A stretch of DNA of 64,000 nucleotides from JAVKFY01 sp040223615 (GTDB lineage: Bacteria > Pseudomonadota > Alphaproteobacteria > GCA-2731375). Position numbers and translations under genes: made by a program. The stretch is from the NCBI GenBank assembly GCA_040223615.1, contig JAVKFY010000040.1:1-64000 (forward strand), in the 5' to 3' direction. Positions 34,277 through 42,217 of the stretch are shown piece by piece (position 1 is the stretch's first letter; each line of letters opens with the position of its first letter). The notes beneath the pieces are model-generated. The model ran no database searches. It was not told where the DNA came from and saw only the letters and a program-made list of their open reading frames with translations.

Positions 34277-35062
34277 CTACGGCACCGGCGACAGGCCGCC
34301 GTCGACGTTGATGGCGACGCCGGTGATGTAGCTGCCGGCGTCCGACGCCAGGAACAGCGCCATGTTGGCGAACTCCTCCGGCTCGCCGTAGCGGCCGAGC
34401 GGGATGTTGCCGGCCAGGCGCGCGTAGAACTCCTCCAGCGAGACGTTCTCGCCCGAGGCCTTGTGCCGCTGCTCGTGCTGGTCGGATTTGATCAGCCCCA
34501 CCATCATCGCGTTGACCAGCACGTTGTCGGCCGCGACCTCGCCGGCCAGCGCCTTGGTCATCGCCAGGCCGGCGGCGCGGCTGACCACCGTCGGCATGCC
34601 GTTGGCGCGCGGCGCGCGGGCGCCGATGTTGAGCACGTTGATGATCCGGCCCCACTTGCGCTCCCGCATGCCCGGCAGGGCCAACCGGATCAACCGCACC
34701 GCGGCGTGGAACTTCAGGTCCATGTCCTCGGCCCAGATTTCTTCCGTGGCGTCCATGAACGGACCGGTGCGGCTGGTGCCGGCATTGTTGACCACCACGT
34801 CGACGTGGCCGCCCATCGCTTCCGACGCCTTGGCGTAGGCCGACTTGATCTGCGCCGGGTCGCGCACGTCGCAGGCGATCGGGTGGATCGCCTTGCCGGT
34901 GGCGGCCTTCACCTCGGCGGCGGCCTCGTCCAGCACCTCCTGCCGACGTGCCAGGATGGTGACCTCGGCGCCGGCGCCGGCATAGGCATGCGCGATGGCG
35001 CGGCCGATGCCGAGACTGCCGCCGGTGATGATCGCGGAGCGGTTGGTGAGATTGAGCTGCAT
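34277..35062 (-). CDS. SDR-family protein with altered catalytic residues
   Basis: About 261 residues. The Rossmann motif TGGSLGIGRA and the NNAG segment (VVNNAGTSRTG) are normal. Where SDRs carry Ser and Tyr-x-x-x-Lys, this protein reads NIGARAPRANGMPTVVSR, so Tyr and Lys are replaced by Thr and Arg and the Ser is absent. The DNA confirms the reading. The ATG at 35062 has an AAGGA site. It is the last gene of the six-gene acyl-CoA cluster, 40 bases after the crotonase gene. By position it corresponds to LvaD of the Pseudomonas lva operon, but it may have a different or no reductase activity. Confidence 0.85.
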   Translation of the reverse strand: MQLNLTNRSAIITGGSLGIGRAIAHAYAGAGAEVTILARRQEVLDEAAAEVKAATGKAIHPIACDVRDPAQIKSAYAKASEAMGGHVDVVVNNAGTSRTGPFMDATEEIWAEDMDLKFHAAVRLIRLALPGMRERKWGRIINVLNIGARAPRANGMPTVVSRAAGLAMTKALAGEVAADNVLVNAMMVGLIKSDQHEQRHKASGENVSLEEFYARLAGNIPLGRYGEPEEFANMALFLASDAGSYITGVAINVDGGLSPVP

Positions 35063-35102
35063 GGCGGGTCCTTTTTCCAATTGGCGGAAAGGTTACCCGA
35101 AC

Positions 35103-35942
35103 TCAATCGGCTGTCCACCAGGGGTACGGCGCGGGCATGTCGGTGGAGACCTTGAGCGGGAAGTTCGGCGCGCGTTTCTCCGCCATCGCCGCGATGCCCT
35201 CCTTCACTTCCGCCGAGGCGCCCATCGCATGGGTCAGCGGCAGGTCGACCGCCAGCGCCGCCTGCGGTGAGCCTTCCGACGCCAGCCGCCAGATCATCTG
35301 TCGTGCCAGTGCCACCGCGACCGGCGACGTCCGTTGCGCCAGTTCTGTCGCGATCGCGCGCGCGGCAGGCAACAGGTCGGCGTCGGCGTGGACCTCGCTG
35401 ACCAGCCCGCCCTTCAGCGCCTCCGCAGCGTCGAAAATCTTCGCCGAGTAGATCCAGCGCAGCGACTGTTCGATGCCGACCAGGCGCGGCAGGAACCAGG
35501 CTGACCCGGCCTCCGGCACCAGCCCGAGCTTGGCGAAGACGAAGCCGAAGCGCGCCGACTCGGCGGCCAGGCGGATGTCGAAGGGCAACGTCATGGTCGC
35601 CCCGACGCCGATCGCCGCACCGTTGATCGCGCCGATCACCGGCTTGCGGCAGTTGAAGATGCGCATCGTCCAGCCGCCGTCGCTGCGCCGCTTCAGTACC
35701 TCCGGGTTGCGCGCGGAATCGAACGTGTCGGTGCCGCCGGAGATGTCGGCGCCGGCGCAGAAACCGCGCCCGGCGCCGGTGACGATCACACAACGCACCT
35801 CGTCGTCGGCGTCGGCCCGCTCGAACGCATCGACCAGTTCCGAGCCCATCGTCGCGGTATAGGCGTTGAGCTTGTCCGGTCGGTTCAGCGTGACGGTGGC
35901 GATGCGGTCGGCGACCTCGTAGGTGATCTGCTCGAAGCTCAT
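35103..35942 (-). CDS. Enoyl-CoA hydratase/isomerase-family protein
   Basis: About 279 residues. A crotonase with VTLNRPDKLNAYT, FCAGADISGG and GAAIGVGATMTL for the oxyanion hole, and VFAKLGLVPEAGS with the Glu position kept. It would hydrate an enoyl-CoA. Its ATG overlaps the TGA of the DUF6285 gene (ATGA), implying translational coupling. In an lva-like route it could hydrate the enoyl-CoA that forms when phosphate is eliminated from a phosphorylated 4-hydroxyacyl-CoA. Confidence 0.92.
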   Translation of the reverse strand: MSFEQITYEVADRIATVTLNRPDKLNAYTATMGSELVDAFERADADDEVRCVIVTGAGRGFCAGADISGGTDTFDSARNPEVLKRRSDGGWTMRIFNCRKPVIGAINGAAIGVGATMTLPFDIRLAAESARFGFVFAKLGLVPEAGSAWFLPRLVGIEQSLRWIYSAKIFDAAEALKGGLVSEVHADADLLPAARAIATELAQRTSPVAVALARQMIWRLASEGSPQAALAVDLPLTHAMGASAEVKEGIAAMAEKRAPNFPLKVSTDMPAPYPWWTAD

Positions 35943-36295
35943 CGGTCGGCCATCCATTTCGGGTTGTTGATCGCCAGCGCCGCGTCGGCCGTGGCCCGCA
36001 GGTGCGCCAGCAGCCTGGCTTCGTCGAGCGCCGCCCCTTCCCTGATCTTCTTGGCCAGCTCGCGGTTCAGGTCGTCCAGCTCGCCCTCGTGACCCAGCAG
36101 TTCTACCAGCCGCGCGCGTTCCGCCGCCTGCTGTTCCGGTCCCAGGGTCAACTCGCGCTGTACCTGCGCCAGGACGGTGCAGGCCACCAGCACCTGAAAG
36201 CGCAACTCGCCGTCGAGCGTCGGCAGCACGCGCTCGCGCAACAGCGTGGCGACTTCGGCGAGCAGGTCGGGCGCGGCGGGCCGGGCTTCGGTCAT
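35939..36295 (-). CDS. DUF6285 protein, LvaB-like small partner of an acyl-CoA kinase
   Basis: 118 residues, no signal or membrane segment, mostly helical with many Leu, Glu and Arg. The start RPAAPDLLAEVATLLRERVLP and the LRFQVLVACTVLAQVQREL stretch are typical of DUF6285. The family lies beside APH-type phosphotransferases and acyl-CoA dehydrogenases; LvaB of Pseudomonas putida, needed for LvaA kinase activity, is a small protein of this position and size. It follows the kinase gene by 71 bases and overlaps the crotonase gene. Confidence 0.78.
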   Translation of the reverse strand: MTEARPAAPDLLAEVATLLRERVLPTLDGELRFQVLVACTVLAQVQRELTLGPEQQAAERARLVELLGHEGELDDLNRELAKKIREGAALDEARLLAHLRATADAALAINNPKWMADR

Positions 36296-36366
36296 CGCCG
36301 CCCATCATGCACGCCCGGTCACGTCCTTGTCAGGTCAAGTTCCGCCCGGGCGTCCAGTGCGTTATG

Positions 36367-37368
36367 CTAATCGACATGCGGGGGGACCGACGCGGCGCGC
36401 CGCTCGACCAGCGACAGGAAATCCCACAGCGGTTCGTCCATGCGGCGGCCGATGGCGGCGGCTTCCAATGTTTGTTCGGCGCCGAAGCGGACGCGCTGGC
36501 CCTTCATCATGCACATCACCGCCCACTTGAGGCAGCCGAAGGCCTCCCAGAAGCGCACGCGCTCGACGTTGACGGACCGGCCGCTCTCGGCCTCGTAGGC
36601 TGCGAACAGCTCGTCGTAGGTGCCGAAGCCGCCGACCGGGCCGGCGCCGCCGAAGCGCCACGTGCGCACGCAGAGCCAGCCCAGGTCCTGCATCGGGTCG
36701 CCGAGCTGCGCGATCTCCCAGTCCAGCACCGCCGCGATGCCGTTCCGATCGACGATCATGTTGCCGTTGCGGAAGTCGCCGTGCACGACCGCGCGCCGGT
36801 CGTCGGCGGGCAGATGCTCGCCGACCCAGCGGAAGGCATACTCGGCAACCGGGTGCGGGTGCGCGTAGCTGTCGAACACATCGCGGTAGACCGCCAGTTG
36901 GCGGGCCGCGTCGAACGGTTGCAGGAAGCCGAGCGGAGCCGGGTCGATGGCGTGGATGCGGGCCAGTGCCGTGCCGCACGCCGCGGCCAGGTCCGGTGGC
37001 GGATCGCGAACGATGCGTCGGCCGAGCGTCTCGCCGGCGACGAAGTGCGCCACGGTGCCGGCGCCCCGCCCGTGTTGTTCGCCCAGCACCAGGACCAGCG
37101 GCGGCACCGGCACGCCGGCCTTGGCCGCCGCCTGCTGGATCGCCGCGTCGTTGGCGCCGGTGACGCGCGGCAGCGCGCCGGTACGTTCGCCCGGCAGCGG
37201 ATCGCGCTCGACCGAGAGTTGCAGGATCAGTTTTTGCCAGCCACCGTCGAGCTCGGCCTCGAAGGCCCAGGTCGGCCGGGTGGCGCCGCCGGTCAGGCGC
37301 GCGAGGTCGCGGACCTCTGCGTTTAGCGCAGCCGACAATTTGGCAGCGATTTCGCTGTCGTCAGACAA
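36367..37368 (-). CDS. APH-fold phosphotransferase, LvaA/ACAD10-like acyl-CoA kinase
   Basis: 333 residues from a TTG start. A kinase fold with the catalytic loop HGDFRNGNMIVD and the metal-binding Asp of LDWEIAQLGDPMQDLGWL, typical of the ACAD10/11-like phosphotransferase group. In the Pseudomonas lva pathway the equivalent LvaA phosphorylates the 4-hydroxyl of 4-hydroxyvaleryl-CoA. The only plausible ribosome site, GAGGTGGG, is the end of the palindromic repeat that fills the gap to the ligase gene. Aminoglycoside resistance is unlikely given the neighbours. Confidence 0.87.
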   Translation of the reverse strand: MSDDSEIAAKLSAALNAEVRDLARLTGGATRPTWAFEAELDGGWQKLILQLSVERDPLPGERTGALPRVTGANDAAIQQAAAKAGVPVPPLVLVLGEQHGRGAGTVAHFVAGETLGRRIVRDPPPDLAAACGTALARIHAIDPAPLGFLQPFDAARQLAVYRDVFDSYAHPHPVAEYAFRWVGEHLPADDRRAVVHGDFRNGNMIVDRNGIAAVLDWEIAQLGDPMQDLGWLCVRTWRFGGAGPVGGFGTYDELFAAYEAESGRSVNVERVRFWEAFGCLKWAVMCMMKGQRVRFGAEQTLEAAAIGRRMDEPLWDFLSLVERRAASVPPHVD

Positions 37369-37482
37369 CCCACCTCACCCTGCTCCTCTGCCCCCTTAGA
37401 AGGGCGGAGAGGAAACGAAGTGGTGATGATCTTGTCGCTCCCTCTCCGGCCTTGGGGGCGGAGAGGGTTGGGGTGAGGTGGG
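37369..37482. repeat. Palindromic repeat related to 4428-4550
   Basis: CCCACCTCACCC (37369-37380) and GGGTGAGGTGGG (37471-37482) are perfect terminal inverted arms. The inner GGGCGGAGAGG and CCTCTCCGGCC blocks match the family of the element at 4428. It lies between the CoA-ligase and kinase genes, and its inner edge supplies the GAGGTGGG ribosome site of the kinase gene. Confidence 0.8.
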
Positions 37483-37503
37483 GGTACGATGCCGTAGGCA
37501 CAA

Positions 37504-38961
37504 TCAGCTGCCGATGCGCTCCGCGCGCAGTTGCGTGCGGCGGACCTTGCCGGCGTCGTCGCGCAGCGGCTCCGACGCGAACTCGATCGAGCGCGGGATC
37601 TTGTAGCGCACCAGCCGGTCGGCCAGGTGGGCCAGCAGGTCTTCCTCGCTGACCGGTTCGAGGACGTCGACGATGGCGTGGATGCGGTTGCCGAGGTCGT
37701 CGTCGGGCAGGCCGATGACGCAGGACGAGCGCACCGCGGGGTGCGTGTCGATGGCCGACTCGACCTCCGCTGGGTAGATATTGGCGCCGCCGGCCAGGAT
37801 CATGTCGGCGCGCCGGTCGGCCAGGTAAAGGTAGCCCTCGGCGTCGACATGGCCCATGTCGCCCAGGGTCTCCCAGCCCTGCGCGTCCTGCTTCGGCTCG
37901 GCGCCCAGATAGTGGTAGGTGGTGCCGAAGCCGGGGCCCGCGTCGGGCCGCATGTAGACCTCGCCGACCTCGCCGGGCGGCAGTTCGCGACCGTCCTCGC
38001 CGACGATCTTGACGTTGTGTCCCTCGACCATCTTGCCGACCGAGCCCTTGTGTTCGAGCCACTCCGGCCCGGTGATCCAGGTGACGCCGTTGCCCTCGGT
38101 GCCGCCGTACAACTCGTGGACCACGTCGGCGCCGAGCCACTCGATCCACGCCTCCTTGAGCCAGACCGGGCACGGCGCCGCCAGGTGCAGCAGCACCCGC
38201 AGCTTGGGGAAGCGGTAGCGCGCGCGGACTTCGGTCGGCAGGCGCCAGATGCGGTGCATCATCGTCGGCACCACCATGGTCCAGTCGATGTCGTGGTCGC
38301 GCAGCAGGTCGAGCGTCTGTTCCGGATCGAAGCGGCGCGGAATGACGATGTGGTTGCCGCAGAACAGGCCGCGGCACGACATCAGGAACGGGCCATTGTG
38401 ATAGAGCGGGCCGGGGAACAGTTGCGCCCGGTCGCACATCATCTCGATCGGCGGGTCTTCCGGATCGAACGCGCCCGGGTCGTGCGAGACGATCAGCTTC
38501 GGCCGCCCGGTGCTGCCGCCCGAAGTCGGTGCCTTCCAGTAGGTTGCCACGCGCTCCGGCAGCGGCGCATCGGACAGCGCGCGGTCCGCCTCGTAGCCGG
38601 CGGCCAGCGTCGGCCGCTCGGGATGCGCGCCGTCCGGCACGCCGACCACCAGCGCCGAGTCGGCCAACTCGACGATGGCCTCGCGCTCGGCCTGCGGCAG
38701 CCGGGCCGAGATCGGCTGCGGGATCGCGCCCAGCTTCCAGGTCGCCAGCGCCGCCTCGTAGAACTCGATGGAGTTGGGCAGCGCGATGGTGACCATCTGA
38801 TCCTGCTTCACGCCGAGATCCTGGTAGGCGCGCGCCAGCCGGTTGGAGCGCGCGTCCAGCGCTTCCCGCGTGATCGACTTGTCTTCGTTGGTGACGACGG
38901 GGCGGTTCGGGTCCTTCGCCGCCCAGTAGCCGAGCATCCGGCCGATCGGCATTTCCGCCAT
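37504..38961 (-). CDS. AMP-dependent acyl-CoA synthetase, LvaE-like by position
   Basis: 485 residues, a little shorter than most CoA ligases. It has the phosphate loop TSGGSTGRPKLIVS, the adenine motif YGGTEGNG, the hinge LADRRADMILAGGANIYPAEVE and the C-terminal catalytic Lys in DDAGKVRR. It forms an acyl-CoA from a carboxylate and ATP. The ATG starts one base after the acyl-CoA dehydrogenase stop, so the two are tightly coupled. It would activate the acid that feeds the kinase-dehydrogenase route. Confidence 0.92.
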   Translation of the reverse strand: MAEMPIGRMLGYWAAKDPNRPVVTNEDKSITREALDARSNRLARAYQDLGVKQDQMVTIALPNSIEFYEAALATWKLGAIPQPISARLPQAEREAIVELADSALVVGVPDGAHPERPTLAAGYEADRALSDAPLPERVATYWKAPTSGGSTGRPKLIVSHDPGAFDPEDPPIEMMCDRAQLFPGPLYHNGPFLMSCRGLFCGNHIVIPRRFDPEQTLDLLRDHDIDWTMVVPTMMHRIWRLPTEVRARYRFPKLRVLLHLAAPCPVWLKEAWIEWLGADVVHELYGGTEGNGVTWITGPEWLEHKGSVGKMVEGHNVKIVGEDGRELPPGEVGEVYMRPDAGPGFGTTYHYLGAEPKQDAQGWETLGDMGHVDAEGYLYLADRRADMILAGGANIYPAEVESAIDTHPAVRSSCVIGLPDDDLGNRIHAIVDVLEPVSEEDLLAHLADRLVRYKIPRSIEFASEPLRDDAGKVRRTQLRAERIGS

Positions 38962-38962
38962 G

Positions 38963-40216
38963 CTAGTCGACCCGCTTGTTCTTGCCGGTGAAGCCGAACA
39001 GGTTGCCGGCGACCTTGCGGATCTGGATCTGCTCGGCGCCCTCGGTGATGCGATAGCGCCGGTGGTGCCGGTAGATGTGCTCGAACTGCTTGTGCCGGGT
39101 GTAGCCGATGCCGCCGTGCACCTGGATCGCCAGGTCGGCGGCCTCGCAGACCAGCCGGTTGGCGCGGTAGTTCGCCATCGAGACCTGGTCGGTGACCTCC
39201 ATGTGGTGCTGCCGGTCGAGGTACCAGGCGGTCTTGTAGACCAGGTTGCGCACCATCTCGCACTCGGTGTGCAGCTCGGTGAGCGGGAACTGGATCGCCT
39301 GGTTGGTGGCCAGCGGTTTGCCCCAGGTAACGCGGGTGCGCGAATAGTCGACCGCCTCGTTGATGCAATATTGCGCCGCGCCGACCGAGCTGGCGGCCTG
39401 GCGGATGCGGTTTTCGTGCACGAAGGTCTGCGCCAGCTCCAGCCCCTGGCCTTCCTCGCCCAGCATGGCGCTGTGCGGCACGCGCACGTCCTTCAACGAC
39501 ACCTCGGCGTGGTCGGACGGCATGTTGAAGGTCCACCACATGAAGTCGACGTTGAAGCCCGGCGTGTCGGTCGGCACCAGGAAACAGGAGATGCCGCGCC
39601 CGTCGCCCGGCTTGCCCGAGGTGCGCGCGAAGATCATGTCGACGGTGGCGGTGTGCATGCCGGTATTGAACCGCTTCATGCCGTTCAGCACCCAGTCGTC
39701 GCCGTCGCGGACGCCGGTGGTTTCCAGGTACGTGGCGTCGGACCCGTGGTTCGGCTCGGTCAGCCCGAAGCCGATCCGGTGCGCGCCGGTGATCATGCCC
39801 TCGACGTAGGTCTGCTTCTGCGCCGGCGTGCCGAAGCGGTGCATCATGATCACGGTCGGGAAATTGCCGACGATCGAGCTCTCGTTCTGCAGGTCGTTGT
39901 GCAGGCCCAGGCCCTTGGTGGCGAGATGCTCGCGGATGATCGCCATCGCCAGGTTGGAGCCGTCCTGGCCGCCGAGCTCTTCCGGCAGCGCGAAACGCAG
40001 GTGGCCGGCGGCGTCGGCGCGCCGGCGCATCTCGCCGAGCAACGCTTCCCATGCCTCTTCCGGCTGGCCGTCGTCGTCCCAGTTGGTGCGCGCGTGTTCG
40101 CGCCGATGGTCGAAGAACTGCATGTTCTCCGCCTCCAGCGGCTTGATCTCGCGTTCGATGAAGTCGTCCAACTCGTCCAGCTTGGCCTGGATGTCGGCGG
40201 GTATCGCGAAGTCCAT
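38963..40216 (-). CDS. Acyl-CoA dehydrogenase, ACAD11/LvaC-like by context
   Basis: About 417 residues from the ATG at 40216. It has FGLTEPNHGSDATY and NGMKRFNTGMH for flavin and substrate binding and IHGGIGYTRHKQFEHIYRHH at the C-terminal end, as in the ACAD10/11 branch. It is the first gene of the six-gene cluster. In the lva pathway the counterpart LvaC works on phosphorylated 4-hydroxyacyl-CoA to give an enoyl-CoA. An earlier in-frame start at 40252 is possible but has a poor ribosome site. Confidence 0.92.
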   Translation of the reverse strand: MDFAIPADIQAKLDELDDFIEREIKPLEAENMQFFDHRREHARTNWDDDGQPEEAWEALLGEMRRRADAAGHLRFALPEELGGQDGSNLAMAIIREHLATKGLGLHNDLQNESSIVGNFPTVIMMHRFGTPAQKQTYVEGMITGAHRIGFGLTEPNHGSDATYLETTGVRDGDDWVLNGMKRFNTGMHTATVDMIFARTSGKPGDGRGISCFLVPTDTPGFNVDFMWWTFNMPSDHAEVSLKDVRVPHSAMLGEEGQGLELAQTFVHENRIRQAASSVGAAQYCINEAVDYSRTRVTWGKPLATNQAIQFPLTELHTECEMVRNLVYKTAWYLDRQHHMEVTDQVSMANYRANRLVCEAADLAIQVHGGIGYTRHKQFEHIYRHHRRYRITEGAEQIQIRKVAGNLFGFTGKNKRVD

Positions 40217-40461
40217 GGTGTGGTGTCGCTTGTTGGCAGGTGGTCCCGCCAACAGCTTAGGCCGTGGGCGTGGACGGCGAAACGGCGCCGCCGCGGCGAT
40301 CTTATTTTAGCTACTCAAAATGCAGGTGCGTTAACTATTCAATCATCAATCGGTGGTTGTATGGGGGTGGATCGAAGTTGATCTGGGTGCCGTGGCAACC
40401 CGTGACCCCCTCGCGCGGTACCCGTCAGTCCAGTGCCCAGGCCATCGAGTAACCAAGTGTC
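40217..40461. other. Intergenic region with the likely promoter of the acyl-CoA cluster
   Basis: 245 bases without a gene. It contains a perfect 7-bp inverted repeat TGTTGGC/GCCAACA (40231-40237 and 40248-40254), just upstream of the acyl-CoA dehydrogenase start. It also has an AT-rich stretch (about 40301-40365) unlike the surrounding GC-rich DNA, the likely promoter area for the minus-strand cluster. I could not assign -35 and -10 boxes with confidence. Confidence 0.45.
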
Positions 40462-40791
40462 TCAGTTGGCCTGGGCCTGGCGACCGACATAGCGGCCATC
40501 GCGCAATTCAGTGAAGAATTCGTCGACCTGCGGGTGCGAGACCGGCGCGTGGGTTTCGTCGGGCAGCAGGTTCTGCTCGGAGACGTAGGCGATGTAGGTG
40601 GTCTGCTCGTTCTCCGCCAGCAGGTGGTAGAATGGCTGGTCCTTGCGCGGCCGCACCCCTTCCGGGATCGACAGCCACCACTCCTCGGTATTCGCGAAGA
40701 TCGGGTCGACGTCGAAGATCACGCCCCGGAACGGATAGATGCGGTGCTTGACGATTTCGCCGATCTGGAACTTCGCGGTCCTGATTTCCAT
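40462..40791 (-). CDS. hspQ: Heat shock protein HspQ
   Basis: About 109 residues from the ATG at 40791. KFQIGEIVKHRIYPFRGVI at the N-terminus, DVDPIFANTEEWW and YHLLAENEQTTYIAYVSEQN are the conserved blocks of HspQ/YccV (hemimethylated DNA-binding fold). HspQ is a small heat-shock factor that enhances Lon proteolysis and affects DnaA stability. It is monocistronic, divergent from the MFS gene. The open frame extends upstream, but the extension lacks family similarity. Confidence 0.93.
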   Translation of the reverse strand: MEIRTAKFQIGEIVKHRIYPFRGVIFDVDPIFANTEEWWLSIPEGVRPRKDQPFYHLLAENEQTTYIAYVSEQNLLPDETHAPVSHPQVDEFFTELRDGRYVGRQAQAN

Positions 40792-40931
40792 GTACGCGGG
40801 CTTCCGTGGTCGCTTTTCGGCGCGGCGACAGGTCGCGCCGTGATTCAGTACACAATGTAGGACACTTCCCGCCCGCGTCGAAGGGGCAAGCCTTGCCCGC
40901 CGGGATTGGACGGTCGGGCGGGCGCGTGTTG

Positions 40932-40937
40932 TATACT
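40932..40937 (+). promoter_or_regulatory. TATACT -10-like element before the MFS/AKR pair
   Basis: TATACT preceded by TTG lies 51 bases before the MFS start codon. A TTGGAC box at 40906-40911 is 20 bases away, too far for a normal spacer, so the -35 is not settled. Confidence 0.35.
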
Positions 40938-40987
40938 CCAACGAAGCTCGTCGGGGCCGGCGCCGTGGCGCCCGGCAAGGAGATCAA

Positions 40988-42217
40988 ATGAGCATCGCCA
41001 TCGACACGCGTCGCGAGTTGCGCGCCATGGGCGCCATCGGCCTGGCGCATGGCTGCAGCCATTTCTTCCAGCTCGTGCTGCCGCCGTTGTTTCCCTTCCT
41101 GGTGACCGACTTTGACGTCGGCTTCACCGAGCTCGGCATTGTCATGACCACCTTCTTCGTGGTCTCCGGCTTTGGCCAGCCGGTGGCTGGCTTCATCGTC
41201 GACCGCTTGGGCGCCCGCAATGTGCTGGTCTTCGGCTTGACGCTGTACTGCATCGGCATCGCGCTGGCGGCGATGGCGCCCGGCTTCTGGTGGCTGGTGC
41301 CGGCGATGGCGGTGGCGGCGGTCGGCAACTCGGTGTTCCACCCCGTCGACTTCACCATCCTGAACGGGGTGATCCGGGTCGAGCGCCTGGGCCGCGCCTA
41401 TGGCTTGCACACGCTGGGCGGCAACCTGGGCTGGGCGGTGGCGCCGGTGCTGATGCTGTCGGTCGCCGCCGGATTCGGCTGGCGCGCCGCGCTGGCGACC
41501 GCGGTGGCCTGCGGCGTGCTGGTGCTGGCGCTGGTGCTGGCGAGCTGGCGCGAGCTGGAGCCGCTGGAGACCGCGGCCGAGCGCGCCGCCGCGAGGGATC
41601 GGCCCAAGGTCGGCGCCGAGGTGCTGCTGTCGCAGCCGATCGTGCTGTGCTTCATCTACTTCCTGCTGCTCGCCGTGGCCCTGATCATGGTGCAGAACTT
41701 CCTGCCCGCGACCTTGGAAGCCTTGCGCGGCACCCCGTTGACGCTGGCCGGCACCGCGCTCACTGCTTTCCTGGTCGGCGCCTCCGTCGGTGTCCTGCTC
41801 GGCGGCTTCCTGGCCGACCGCAGCCGGCGCCACGTACTGGTCATCGCCCTGGGCCTGGGCGGGGCGGCGGCCTGTGTGGCGGTGGTCGGCAGCGTCCCGC
41901 TGTCGCCGGTGCTGCTGGTCTCTGCGCTGTTCGCCGCCGGGTTCCTGTCCGGCATGACCACGCCGTCGCGCGATCTGATGGTGCGTCAGGCGACGCCGCC
42001 GGGCGCCACCGGCCGGGTCTTCGGGGTGGTCTATTCCGGCCTCGACGTCGGCTCCGCCTTCGCGCCGACGGTGGCCGGTATACTGCTCGATGCCGGGCGG
42101 CCGGAGATGGTGCTTTGGCTGGTCGCGGGCGTACTGGCGCTGGCCATCGTCTCGGCCTACAGCGTCAACAGCGTGCGGCGCGAGCCGGCGATGCCGGCGG
42201 CCGCACAGGGGGACTAG
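40988..42217 (+). CDS. MFS transporter, fosmidomycin-resistance/FSR-like
   Basis: 409 residues with 12 predicted helices. The N-terminal IGLAHGCSHFFQLVLPPLFPFL is typical of the FSR branch, which exports drugs or moves small metabolites. Motif A appears as VDRLGARNV and again as ADRSRRHV. AAGGAG lies seven bases before the ATG. Its stop is directly followed by the ATG of the aldo/keto reductase gene, so they form one unit. Confidence 0.87.
   Translation: MSIAIDTRRELRAMGAIGLAHGCSHFFQLVLPPLFPFLVTDFDVGFTELGIVMTTFFVVSGFGQPVAGFIVDRLGARNVLVFGLTLYCIGIALAAMAPGFWWLVPAMAVAAVGNSVFHPVDFTILNGVIRVERLGRAYGLHTLGGNLGWAVAPVLMLSVAAGFGWRAALATAVACGVLVLALVLASWRELEPLETAAERAAARDRPKVGAEVLLSQPIVLCFIYFLLLAVALIMVQNFLPATLEALRGTPLTLAGTALTAFLVGASVGVLLGGFLADRSRRHVLVIALGLGGAAACVAVVGSVPLSPVLLVSALFAAGFLSGMTTPSRDLMVRQATPPGATGRVFGVVYSGLDVGSAFAPTVAGILLDAGRPEMVLWLVAGVLALAIVSAYSVNSVRREPAMPAAAQGD

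Noticed and set aside
36367..37368. Aminoglycoside phosphotransferase
   Set aside because: The fold is shared, but the neighbouring acyl-CoA genes and DUF6285 partner point to an acyl-CoA kinase.
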